From contig NZ_AP022575.1 of NCBI RefSeq assembly GCF_010730055.1, positions 3,162,001 to 3,226,000 on the forward strand: a stretch of 64,000 bases of DNA, given 5' to 3'. The position numbers were made by a program, and so were the translations under genes. Origin of the DNA: Mycobacterium shinjukuense. GTDB taxonomy: Bacteria > Actinomycetota > Actinomycetes > Mycobacteriales > Mycobacteriaceae. Positions within the stretch are counted from its first letter, which is position 1, and each line of letters begins with the position of its first letter. A model generated the notes under the pieces. The model saw only the letters and a list, made by a program, of their open reading frames with translations, ran no database searches and was not told where the DNA came from. Shown in pieces: positions 17,671-25,349 of this stretch.

Positions 17671-18687
17671 ATGACGGAGATCGCCACGACCAGTGGTGCC
17701 AAGAACGTCGGACTGCTCAGCGTCGGGGCCTACCGCCCCGAGCGGGTGGTCACCAACGACGAGATATGTCAGAACATCGACTCATCCGACGAATGGATCT
17801 ACAGCCGAACCGGGATCAAGACCCGCCGGTTCGCCGCCGACCACGAATCCGCCGTCTCGATGGCGGCCGAGGCATGTCGACGGGCATTGTCCAACGCCTC
17901 CCTGACCGCGGCCGACATCGATGGCGTGATCGTCACCACCAACACCCATTTCCTGCAAACCCCCCCGGCGGCCCCGAGTGTCGCGGCGGCGCTGGGCGCC
18001 AAGGGTGTGCTCGGGTTCGATCTCTCAGCGGGGTGCGCCGGGTTCGGATACGCGCTAGGCGCGGCGGCCGACATGATCCGGGGCGGAGGCGCCGCCACGA
18101 TGCTGGTGGTCGGCACGGAAAAGCTTTCTCCCACGATCGACATGCACGACCGCGGCAACTGCTTCATCTTTGCCGACGGCGCTGCCGCGGTGGTGGTGGG
18201 CGAGACACCGTTTCAAGGCATCGGACCGACCGTCGCGGGTAGCGACGGCGAACAGGCCGGTGCCATCAGGCAAGACATTGACTGGATCACCTTTGCGCAA
18301 AATCCCAGCGGCCCACGCCCCTACGTGCGGCTCGAAGGTCCCGCGGTCTTCCGTTGGGCGGCATTCAAGATGGGCGACGTCGGTCGACGGGCGCTGGACG
18401 CCGCCGGGGTCAAACCCGATCAAATAGCCGTGTTCGTGCCCCATCAAGCCAATAGCCGCATCAACGAACTGCTGGTCAAAAACCTGCAATTGCGGCCGGA
18501 CACCGTCGTCGCCAACGACATCGAACACGCCGGAAACACGTCGGCAGCTTCCATTCCGTTGGCGATCGCGGAAGTCATGCAGACGGGCGCGGCCAAGCCA
18601 CGCGATTTGGCCCTGCTGATCGGCTACGGGGCGGGCCTCAGCTACGCCGCGCAGGTCGTCAGGATGCCGCTGCATGGCGACGCCTGA
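17671..18687 (+). CDS. fabH: 3-oxoacyl-ACP synthase III
   Basis: This condensing enzyme links FAS-I acyl-CoA products to FAS-II by condensing them with malonyl-AcpM, the entry step of mycolic acid chain elongation. It has 338 residues. The catalytic triad is visible at Cys122 (SAGCAGFGYA), His258 (FVPHQANSR) and Asn289 (HAGNTSAASIP). The N-terminal KSIII signature SSDEWIYSRTGIKTRR is present. ATG 17671 follows GGACAGGT. The gene is the last on this strand and converges on a small membrane-protein gene 3 bases later. Confidence 0.96.
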   Translation: MTEIATTSGAKNVGLLSVGAYRPERVVTNDEICQNIDSSDEWIYSRTGIKTRRFAADHESAVSMAAEACRRALSNASLTAADIDGVIVTTNTHFLQTPPAAPSVAAALGAKGVLGFDLSAGCAGFGYALGAAADMIRGGGAATMLVVGTEKLSPTIDMHDRGNCFIFADGAAAVVVGETPFQGIGPTVAGSDGEQAGAIRQDIDWITFAQNPSGPRPYVRLEGPAVFRWAAFKMGDVGRRALDAAGVKPDQIAVFVPHQANSRINELLVKNLQLRPDTVVANDIEHAGNTSAASIPLAIAEVMQTGAAKPRDLALLIGYGAGLSYAAQVVRMPLHGDA

Positions 18688-18690
18688 GCG

Positions 18691-19017
18691 CTAATCTTCG
18701 TCCGGATGGTCGGGCACCGACTCGCCGCGCAGCCGGGCCCGCAACCGCTCACGTTCGGCGCGCCGACGCTCACCGGCCACCGCGAGCGCGGCGGTGGCGC
18801 GCAGCCGCAGCGGCCGCAACAGCCAAATACCCAGTGGCATCGCAATGATCAACGCGAACAGCAGCGCAACGACCAGCGGGAATTCGGTCACCCCGGCCAG
18901 CCGCGCCACCCCGTAGATCGCGGCGCTGACCACGACCACCAACAGCAGCCGGGCGAAGGCGTAGACCACGATGTCGACGACACCCCGAGCGGTCTTGTCG
19001 TTGGGCGCTGCTGGCAC
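18691..19017 (-). CDS. DUF4229-type small membrane protein (Rv0531-like)
   Basis: The 108-residue protein has two adjacent membrane helices (about residues 14-38 and 46-68), followed by a strongly basic/acidic cytosolic tail (ERRRAERERLRARLRGES) that is probably coiled. It ends in PDHPDED. No enzymatic motif is present. It stands divergent from a 53-residue membrane protein gene at 19064 and converges on fabH. Position and topology match Rv0531. Confidence 0.78.
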   Translation of the reverse strand: MPAAPNDKTARGVVDIVVYAFARLLLVVVVSAAIYGVARLAGVTEFPLVVALLFALIIAMPLGIWLLRPLRLRATAALAVAGERRRAERERLRARLRGESVPDHPDED

Positions 19018-19063
19018 AGCCCGAGCCTACGGCGCGGGTATATTCGGTCAAAGGAGGTGTCGA

Positions 19064-19225
19064 GTGCTCTACCTGCTCCTAGTCGTGGTCTTGGCGACGC
19101 TGATCTACATCGGCTGGCGCGTGGCCCGGTCGCAACTGAACCGGCCCAAGACCCGCGTCATTGGACCTGACGACGATCCGGAGTTCTTGTGGCGGTTGGG
19201 ACACGGGGACAACAACCCGCGTTAG
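19064..19225 (+). CDS. 53-residue single-helix membrane protein (Rv0530A-like)
   Basis: This very small protein has an N-terminal membrane helix (LYLLLVVVLATLIYIGW) and a polar tail containing RPKTRVIGPDDDPEFLWRLG, with an ending of DNNPR. The start is GTG 19064, preceded at 5 bases by the strong ribosome-binding site AAAGGAGGTG (19050-19059), the best in the region. This decides the start over the longer frame opened at 18971. The DDDPEFLWRL motif is conserved in my memory of the M. tuberculosis homologue. Function unknown. Confidence 0.82.
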   Translation: MLYLLLVVVLATLIYIGWRVARSQLNRPKTRVIGPDDDPEFLWRLGHGDNNPR

Positions 19226-19234
19226 CCGCACCAA

Positions 19235-20560
19235 TCAGCGCTCGGTAACGCCCGGATTCACGCGTCGCTGGTCGCCGGGGAACCCATCGGCGATGACGGC
19301 GGCCAACTCGGTGAGCGCCTCGCGGGTGCCCCGCTGCAACCGGTCCAAAACGATTTCGGCGCCTTCCTCGAGATGCGGGTCGAACGGCACCACCCGCACC
19401 GCGCGGCAACGCCGGGCGAAGTGCTCGATGACCTTACCCACGTCGACCTTGCCCGCGCGTGGCCGCACCGCGTTGATCACCGCGACCGAGTTGCGCACCA
19501 GGTCGTCGTGGCCGTGCGCCTCCAGCCAGTCCAGCGTCGCCGAGGCGCTGCGGGCGCCATCGATGGATCCCGAGCTGACCACGACCAGCACGTCGGACCT
19601 GGCCAACACCGCCGACATCGCCGAATGCAGCAGCCCGGTTCCGCAGTCGGTGAGCACCAGCCCGTAGAACCGCTCCAGGATTTCCAGGGTGCGGGTGTAG
19701 TCGTCGGCGCTAAACGCGTCCGACGCGGCTGGGTCGGCGTCCGACGCCAGCACCTCCAGTCCGCTCGGCCCCTGCGAGGTGTAGCCGCGGACATCGCCGT
19801 AGCGCTCGATACCGTCGGCGTCGCGCAGCAGGTGCCGCACGGTGGCCGGCGTCTCCAGCGGGACCTTCTGGCTCAACGTGCCGCGGTCGGGGTTGGCGTC
19901 CACGGCCACCACCCGATCGCCGCGCAGGTCGGCGAAGGTGGCCCCCAAGGTCGCGGTGATCGTGGTCTTGCCGACGCCCCCCTTCAACGACACCATCGCG
20001 ACCCGGTAGCAGCCCCGCAGCGGCCGGTTGACCTGGGCGACCAGGTTGTTGTACCGGGTCGCGCGGGGGCCTTCCCCCACGTTGATCAGCCGACCCGACA
20101 GCACGTAGAGCACCCGACGCCAGCCCTCCGACGGCGGCGGTTTGACCGGCCGCAGCAGCATGGTGGTGGACAGCTCCGGATACGGCGTGTGGGGCACGGG
20201 TTCCGGACGGTACGGGGGCCGCTCGGCCGGGGCGGGCGGGGTCTGGACCGGGCCGGGGTGGTAGGCGCCGTACGCCGTCGGATCCACCCGCGGCGGGCCG
20301 GTCAGCGATCCGGTGGCCGGGGCGGAGTCCCAGGGCGGCGGGTCGGCGGGCGGTCCCGGCGGCGGCGGGCCACCGGGCTTGGGTGCGGCGGCGACCGGCT
20401 CGGTGCGGTATCCCGCAAAGCCCCGCCCCGCCGTCTCAGCGCCGGTTTCCGGCGGTGGCGCGCCCGCGTAGGGCTGCGCCGGCAACTGGATGGTCGGATG
20501 ATCGGTGGTGGCGTTGTCGTCATACCCGCGGGGGGCGCCCATCGTCGGATGCTCGGTCAC
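19235..20560 (-). CDS. MinD/ParA-like ATPase with Pro-rich N-terminus (Rv0530-like)
   Basis: This is a 441-residue protein. Residues 1-135 are low-complexity and rich in Pro/Gly/Tyr, similar to the N-termini of ESX-associated EspI-type ATPases. Residues 180-430 form a deviant-Walker P-loop ATPase: KGGVGKTT at 193-200, VVAVDANPDRG, and LVLTDCGTGLLHSAM for the second Walker element. GTG 20560 is preceded by GGGGAG at 6 bases, which supports this start. It lies 46 bases downstream... in the opposite sense, ahead of the cytochrome c genes' 3' end, so it probably belongs to the same minus-strand transcript. The cargo or partner is unknown. Confidence 0.85.
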   Translation of the reverse strand: MTEHPTMGAPRGYDDNATTDHPTIQLPAQPYAGAPPPETGAETAGRGFAGYRTEPVAAAPKPGGPPPPGPPADPPPWDSAPATGSLTGPPRVDPTAYGAYHPGPVQTPPAPAERPPYRPEPVPHTPYPELSTTMLLRPVKPPPSEGWRRVLYVLSGRLINVGEGPRATRYNNLVAQVNRPLRGCYRVAMVSLKGGVGKTTITATLGATFADLRGDRVVAVDANPDRGTLSQKVPLETPATVRHLLRDADGIERYGDVRGYTSQGPSGLEVLASDADPAASDAFSADDYTRTLEILERFYGLVLTDCGTGLLHSAMSAVLARSDVLVVVSSGSIDGARSASATLDWLEAHGHDDLVRNSVAVINAVRPRAGKVDVGKVIEHFARRCRAVRVVPFDPHLEEGAEIVLDRLQRGTREALTELAAVIADGFPGDQRRVNPGVTER

Positions 20561-20606
20561 GTGCACTCCCCCTGTTGCAAGGCTCGGGTCGGTCGCTGAC
20601 GACCGG

Positions 20607-21581
20607 TCAGCCCACACCCGCATACGAGTGCAGGCCGACAGTCACCAGGTTAACGAAGAACAGATTGCCCACCATGGCCACGAACCCGGCGACGTTGATC
20701 CAGGCCGCCTTCCGGTCCCGCCAGCCCGCGGTCGACCTGGCGTGCAGGTACGCCGCGTACACCACCCAGGCGACGAACGACACGGTCTCCTTGGGATCCC
20801 AGCCCCAGTAGCGGCCCCACGCTTGCTCGGCCCAGATAGCCCCGAACATCACCCCGAAACCGAACACCGGGAAGGCGAAGATCGTGGTTCGGTAGGCGAT
20901 CCGGTCCAGGGTCTGGGCGTCGGGCAACCGCCGCACCAGGCGTGCCGCGGCGCCCTGCGCATCGGGCGCGCCCAGTCGTGAGGTCCGCAGCAGGAACAGC
21001 ACGCTGGCGATGCCGGCGACCAGGAACACCCCCGAGCCCAGGCTGACCACCGACACGTGAATGGGCAGCCAGTAGGACTGCAGCGCCGGCATCACCGGGG
21101 CGGCGGCGGCGTAGAGCCAGCGTCCGGACACCGTGAGCAGGATCAGCACCGGGACCAGCAGGAAAACCCACAGCGGCCGGTAGGTCGGTCGGCGCAACAC
21201 GATCGCGCCCGCGACCAGCCCGGCAAAACAGGTCAGGTTGATGAACTCGTACATGTTGCCCCACGGCGCCCGCATGGTGGCCAGGCCGCGCAGCGCGATG
21301 CAGGCGGCCAGCAGTCCGATTCCCAGGTAGAGCACCGCCAGGCCGGCGCGCCCGACGCGTTCGTCCAACGGTCGCCGCGGGGCGTCGGCCACGATCCCGG
21401 GGGTGGCGCTGTCGGCGGCAACCGATCCGGCCGGTACGGCCACCGGCGCAAGCTGGCGGCCTCGGGTGTATGCCAGCTCGACGGCCAGCAGCAGCAACGC
21501 GACCACCAGGGTGACCACCGCCGAGGTGAACGCCCAGTCCGAGCAGCTGGCCAGGGCGATGTTGATGTGCGCGGTGTTCAT
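20607..21581 (-). CDS. ccsA: cytochrome c biogenesis protein CcsA (system II)
   Basis: This polytopic membrane protein of 324 residues forms with ResB the system II haem export and attachment complex for c-type cytochromes, such as the cytochrome bcc complex. The tryptophan-rich haem-binding WWD-type motif is WGRYWGWDPKETVSF, and conserved histidines lie in PIHVSVVSLGSG and YLHARS. About eight membrane helices are seen. The ATG at 21581 overlaps the resB stop (ATGA), so the two subunits are co-translated. Confidence 0.93.
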   Translation of the reverse strand: MNTAHINIALASCSDWAFTSAVVTLVVALLLLAVELAYTRGRQLAPVAVPAGSVAADSATPGIVADAPRRPLDERVGRAGLAVLYLGIGLLAACIALRGLATMRAPWGNMYEFINLTCFAGLVAGAIVLRRPTYRPLWVFLLVPVLILLTVSGRWLYAAAAPVMPALQSYWLPIHVSVVSLGSGVFLVAGIASVLFLLRTSRLGAPDAQGAAARLVRRLPDAQTLDRIAYRTTIFAFPVFGFGVMFGAIWAEQAWGRYWGWDPKETVSFVAWVVYAAYLHARSTAGWRDRKAAWINVAGFVAMVGNLFFVNLVTVGLHSYAGVG

Positions 21582-23197
21582 GTGACGTCCCTTCCGGTGC
21601 CCGCGGCCGCGTCGGCCATGTCGGCCATGTCGGGGGACCGCACGTCGAACCCGGCCAGCAGCCGCGCGGTCAGCCGCTCGAACTCGTCACCCCACCCGGA
21701 GTTGTCGGTGCGTGCCAGGCCGCCCAGCTCGACGTTCACCGTACCGGCGACCGCCGGGGTGATCCGTACCCATACCCGGCGGCGGCGCACCAGCAGCGAC
21801 ACCAGCAGACCGGCCATCATCGTGATCGCGAAAACCAGCACCCACCTCTGGCCGGGGTCGTGGGAAACCTGCAGGTTGACGAACGGCGTGGCGCCGTCGA
21901 AGCGGACAACGGTACCGGCCGCCGGGCCCTGGTCGATCCGGACCTGCTCACCGGCCCGCAGGTTGACCCGCTTCTCCTTGGTCAGCCGGCCCTGCTCGAT
22001 CAGCCGGGGATCCAGGGTGAACAACGGCTGGGGGCGGCCACTGTCCAGGCCGGTGTCGCCGCGGTAGATGTCGATGGCCACCGCGGGATCGTCGAGCGCC
22101 GGAAAGCGCGACGACAACAGCGTGCCATCGAGCTGCTCGGTGGGGGCCAGCAGGCCCTGAATGGCGATCTGGTGCTTGCGACGCTCGTCGGCGTTGGGGG
22201 AGCTGCCGGCCGGCGGGTCGATGCGGGCCACACCCGACGACAGCAGGGTCCGTGGGTTGTCGGGCCGCCACTGCACGGTCGACACCCGGGCCTGCCCGTT
22301 GGGGAACGTCACCGTGAAGGTGGGCGCGTAGCCGTGGCCCTGCAGGTACACCCGGTCGCCGCCGACCCGCAGCGGGTGGTTGACCGCCAGCCGGTAGGAC
22401 CGCCAGGTGTTGGTCGTCAGGTCGTTGCCGGCCTGATAGTCGATGTCCGCGGCGAACGAGGTGGCCTGCCCGGACGGCAGGTAGTGCGCCGCGAAGTCGT
22501 TGACCCGCAGGCAGATCGGGTGCAACGACGTGCCGTCGACGGTGTTTCCGGCGCGAAACGAGTCGAACGCCGCCGGCGACGCCGAGCAGAAGCCGGGACC
22601 GCCGTCGGCGATGACGACCACGGTGCCCTCGTAGCCGAACAGCTTGCCGACGGCCACCGCGACCAACAGCCCCAGCAGCGAGAAGTGGAACACGATGTTG
22701 CCGAATTCGCGGAGGTAGCCCTTTTCGGCGGATAGCTCCACGGCCTGGTCATTGTGCCGGGTTATGGTGCGCCAGCCGCGCAGCCGGCCGGCGATGGTGG
22801 CCGCCAGCTCCTCGGGGTTGCCGACGGCGGTGGAGCTGGCGTGCTTGGGCAGCCGGGCCAGGTTGCGCGGGGCGGACACCGGCGTGGCCCGGAGGCTGCG
22901 GGCATGCTCGATCATCCGCGGGACCAGGCAGCCGACCAGGGAAACGAACAGCAACACGTAGATGGCGGTGAACCAGAAGCTGGAGAACACGTCGAAGGCC
23001 TGCAGCTCGTCCAGCCACGGGCCGAGCACCGGATGCGCGGCCAGGTAGTCGTCGACCTTGCCGGCGTTGAGGGTGCGCTGCGGCAGCAGCGCGCCCGGTA
23101 TCGCGCCCAGCGCGAGCAGGAACAGCAGCACCAGCGCGGTGCCCATCGAGGTCAGCGAGCGCCACGCGTTGCGCGCCTTCCCCGCGAGCAGACGCAA
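21578..23197 (-). CDS. resB: ResB/Ccs1-like cytochrome c biogenesis protein
   Basis: This is the partner of CcsA in system II haem ligation. Three N-terminal membrane helices (MGTALVLLFLLALGAIPGALLPQ, FWFTAIYVLLFVSLVGCLVP, FGNIVFHFSLLGLLVAVAVGKLFGY) precede a large periplasmic domain and a last helix (WVLVFAITMMAGLLVSLLV). The start is uncertain. TTG 23197 gives an N-terminus LRLLAGKARNAWRSLTSM close to the family but lies inside the palindrome at 23184-23243. ATG 23146 would give 522 residues. The long frame beyond 23197 is read-through of the palindrome and of the upstream gene's shadow. Operon with ccdA upstream and ccsA downstream. Confidence 0.88.
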   Translation of the reverse strand: MRLLAGKARNAWRSLTSMGTALVLLFLLALGAIPGALLPQRTLNAGKVDDYLAAHPVLGPWLDELQAFDVFSSFWFTAIYVLLFVSLVGCLVPRMIEHARSLRATPVSAPRNLARLPKHASSTAVGNPEELAATIAGRLRGWRTITRHNDQAVELSAEKGYLREFGNIVFHFSLLGLLVAVAVGKLFGYEGTVVVIADGGPGFCSASPAAFDSFRAGNTVDGTSLHPICLRVNDFAAHYLPSGQATSFAADIDYQAGNDLTTNTWRSYRLAVNHPLRVGGDRVYLQGHGYAPTFTVTFPNGQARVSTVQWRPDNPRTLLSSGVARIDPPAGSSPNADERRKHQIAIQGLLAPTEQLDGTLLSSRFPALDDPAVAIDIYRGDTGLDSGRPQPLFTLDPRLIEQGRLTKEKRVNLRAGEQVRIDQGPAAGTVVRFDGATPFVNLQVSHDPGQRWVLVFAITMMAGLLVSLLVRRRRVWVRITPAVAGTVNVELGGLARTDNSGWGDEFERLTARLLAGFDVRSPDMADMADAAAGTGRDVT

Positions 23198-23243
23198 AAG
23201 CCCCCAAAATGGCCCATTTTGGGGTGCTTTTGCGTCTGCTCGC
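23184..23243. repeat. dispersed long palindrome at the ccdA/resB junction
   Basis: The inverted arms of about 28-29 bases share the outer sequence CGAGCAGACGCAAAAG and the inner CCCCAAAATGG, with one unpaired base and one central C. It ends 4 bases before the ccdA stop and covers the best upstream start of resB. The outer arm matches the palindrome at 453-510 almost exactly, while the inner arm differs (CAAAACGG-type versus CTCAAACCC-type core), as expected for a family of mobile or gene-conversion-spread palindromes. Confidence 0.85.
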
Positions 23244-23247
23244 CCAC

Positions 23248-24006
23248 TCAAATCGGCAACCTCACGTCGGACACGAAGGCGTCGCGCAGCCACCCGACCA
23301 CGTCGTTCCACACCCCGGTGACCAGCGCCGCGCCGACGGCGATGAGCAGCGCACCGCCGAAAATCTGGATGGCTCTGGTGTGCCCGCGCAGCCAGCGAAG
23401 GCCGGCCACCGCCCACGCCGAGCCGAGCGCCAGCAGCACGAACGGGATCCCTAGCCCCAGGCAGTAGGCGATCACCAGCACGATGCCGCGCGCCACGCTG
23501 GCACCGTCGGTGGCCGAGGCGACGGTGATCACCCCGGTCAGCGTCGGCCCCAGGCACGGAGTCCAGCCAAGCGCGAACACCGCGCCCAGCAACGGCGCCC
23601 CGGCAACCGTCGTCCAGTGCCGCGGGGTGAACCGGGCCTGGCGCTGCAGGGCCGGGACCAGCCCCACGAACACCAACCCCATGACGATGGTCAACACACC
23701 GCCGACCCGCTGCAACACCAGCTGGTTGCCGATGAGCGTGCTGGTCATGCCCAGCACAACGACGCTGCCCAGCACGAACACCGTGGTGAACCCCGCCACG
23801 AACAGCGCCGCGGATCCGGCCACCCGCCACCGCGCGGCCGGCCGCGCCGGCTCGTCGACCCCGACAGCGGCGGCCAGATACGACAGGTAGCCCGGCACCA
23901 GCGGCACCACACACGGTGAGGCGAACGACACCAGCCCCGCCAGCACGCACACCCCTAGCGCCAGCAGCAGCGGCCCCGCCGCAGCGAGCTGGGTGAGCCC
24001 GGTCAT
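23248..24006 (-). CDS. ccdA: thiol-disulfide electron carrier CcdA
   Basis: This inner-membrane protein of 252 residues carries electrons from cytosolic thioredoxin across the membrane to keep apocytochrome c cysteines reduced. It has six membrane helices. The reactive cysteines are visible in FASPCVVPLVPGYLSYL and LGWTPCLGPTLTGV. The ATG overlaps the stop of the upstream thioredoxin-like gene by ATGA, and that gene is its likely periplasmic acceptor. It sits upstream of resB on the same strand. Confidence 0.93.
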   Translation of the reverse strand: MTGLTQLAAAGPLLLALGVCVLAGLVSFASPCVVPLVPGYLSYLAAAVGVDEPARPAARWRVAGSAALFVAGFTTVFVLGSVVVLGMTSTLIGNQLVLQRVGGVLTIVMGLVFVGLVPALQRQARFTPRHWTTVAGAPLLGAVFALGWTPCLGPTLTGVITVASATDGASVARGIVLVIAYCLGLGIPFVLLALGSAWAVAGLRWLRGHTRAIQIFGGALLIAVGAALVTGVWNDVVGWLRDAFVSDVRLPI

Positions 24007-24638
24007 TGCCGTCCGGGCGGCTGCCCCGCCCCGGGCTCGGCGGCCACCCGCTGGACCACCGGTTGCAGATCCTCGGCCAGCAGTTCCCGCAGGAACACCG
24101 CGGCCACCCGGTGCTGGCGGTCCAGCACCAGCGTGGACGGAATGACGGTGGTCGGGTACTGGCCCCCGAAGGCGATCAGGGTGCGCATCGCCGGGTCGTA
24201 GATCGACGGGAACGTGACGTGCCGGTCGTTGACGAAGTCCTGGGCAGCCTGGCGGTTGGTGTCCCGGACGTCGATCCCGAGGAAGGCAACCCCTAAGGCC
24301 CGCGTCGCGTCAGACACCCGCTGCAACTGACCGACCTCGGCCCGACAGGGCCCGCACCACTGGCCCCACACGTTGACGACGACCACGCGGCCGGCGAACG
24401 GGCCGGTGGGGTCATCCAACGACAGCGTGCGCGCCGGATCCACCAGGTCGGGCCCGGACAGCCGCCCCGGGCGCCCGCGGCTGGCGGGCGGGTCGTAGAA
24501 GATGTCGGTCTTGCCGCCGGGCGAAACGAATTCGAAGGTGCCGCCCTGGGCGACGGCGTCGCGCCCTGTGCAGCCGGTGAGCGCCCCGGCGAACAGCGCC
24601 AACGCCGTCCCCACAATCGCCGGCCGCCGCATGATCAT
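24003..24638 (-). CDS. ResA-like exported thioredoxin-fold lipoprotein (Rv0526-like)
   Basis: The 211-residue protein is predicted to act outside the membrane in cytochrome c maturation by reducing apocytochrome thiols. It has a signal peptide with lipobox LTGC (about residues 18-22) and the redox site WGQWCGPCRAE (CxxC), followed by the thioredoxin cis-Pro region TTVIPSTLVLD. ATG 24638 is chosen because GGAGGAG lies 7 bases upstream. Both the SD and this start codon lie within the 53-bp MIRU at 24630-24735, and the ATG overlaps the stop of the last micro-ORF (ATGA). Coupled to ccdA downstream. Confidence 0.88.
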   Translation of the reverse strand: MIMRRPAIVGTALALFAGALTGCTGRDAVAQGGTFEFVSPGGKTDIFYDPPASRGRPGRLSGPDLVDPARTLSLDDPTGPFAGRVVVVNVWGQWCGPCRAEVGQLQRVSDATRALGVAFLGIDVRDTNRQAAQDFVNDRHVTFPSIYDPAMRTLIAFGGQYPTTVIPSTLVLDRQHRVAAVFLRELLAEDLQPVVQRVAAEPGAGQPPGRQ

Positions 24639-24735
24639 GGCGCCGCTCCTCCGCATCGCTTCGCTCTGCATCGTCGCCGCCGCATGATCATGGCGCCGCT
24701 CCTCCGCATCGCTTCGCTCTGCATCGTCGCCGCCG
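24630..24735 (-). repeat. MIRU-type tandem repeat, two 53-bp copies, with coupled micro-ORFs
   Basis: Two identical 53-bp units (24630-24682 and 24683-24735) fill the space between a phosphatase-family gene and the ResA-like gene. On the minus strand each unit carries a micro-ORF: 24688-24738 (MRRRRCRAKRCGGAAP) and 24635-24691 (MIMRRRRCRAKRCGGAAP). The stop of the first overlaps the start of the second as ATGA, and the stop of the second overlaps the ResA-like ATG in the same way. Each unit contains its own GGAGGAG ribosome-binding site. The core CGACGATGCAGAGCGAAGCG is shared with the repeat at 60696-60907. Confidence 0.92.
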
Positions 24736-24740
24736 CATGG

Positions 24741-25349
24741 TCACCCGCTCGCCGGTTGCGCGTATTCGACGTCGACCAGCCGGTCGCCGTGGTAGACAAA
24801 CGACGTCACCGAGGCCAGCGCGCACTCCCGGCGCCGCGGATCGTGCCAGAGCCGCCTACCGGTCAGGTGCCGCCGCAGCGTCCATACCGGCAATTGGTGG
24901 CTGACGCACACCACCTCGTGACCCGCGCCCCGGACCCGCGCCTTGTCCAACGCGGTGGTCATCCGCTGCGCGATTTCGATGTACGGCTCGCCCCAGGACG
25001 GGGTGAACGGGTTGCGCAGCTGCCACCACACCCGCGGGTCACGCCAGGCGCCGTCACCGGGGCCGAGCCGGCGGCCCTCGAAGAAGTTGGCCGCCTCGAT
25101 CAGGTCCGGATCGATGTCCACCGCCAGGTCGTGCCGGGCCGCGATGGGCGCGGCGGTCTGGCGAGCCCGCTGCAGCGGGGAGGCGATCACCGCGACCACG
25201 TCGCGGTCGGCCAGATAATCGGCGACCGCGGCCGCCTGCGCCACCCCGGCCTCGGACAGGCCGAATCCGGGCAGCCGGCCGTAGAGCACGCCGGTGGGAT
25301 TGCAAACCTCACCGTGGCGCACCAGGTGAACGCGGGTCTGCTCGGCCAT
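24741..25349 (-). CDS. histidine phosphatase superfamily protein (Rv0525-like)
   Basis: This 202-residue member of the phosphoglycerate mutase-like phosphatase branch starts with VHLVRHGEVCNPTGVLYGRL (RHG catalytic histidine at about residue 11), followed by ASPLQRARQTAAPIA and the second catalytic VVCVSHQLPVWTLRRHL. The substrate is unknown; a metabolite phosphatase rather than a true mutase is likely. The ATG at 25349 shares its A with the hemL stop (TGATG), so it is translationally coupled to hemL. The MIRU pair follows 5 bases after its stop. Confidence 0.88.
   Translation of the reverse strand: MAEQTRVHLVRHGEVCNPTGVLYGRLPGFGLSEAGVAQAAAVADYLADRDVVAVIASPLQRARQTAAPIAARHDLAVDIDPDLIEAANFFEGRRLGPGDGAWRDPRVWWQLRNPFTPSWGEPYIEIAQRMTTALDKARVRGAGHEVVCVSHQLPVWTLRRHLTGRRLWHDPRRRECALASVTSFVYHGDRLVDVEYAQPASG

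Noticed and set aside
21578..23950. 790-codon open frame extending resB upstream
   Set aside because: Beyond 23197 it reads through the palindrome and antisense-equivalent frame of ccdA with Gly/Arg-rich shadow sequence; homologues are about 530 residues.
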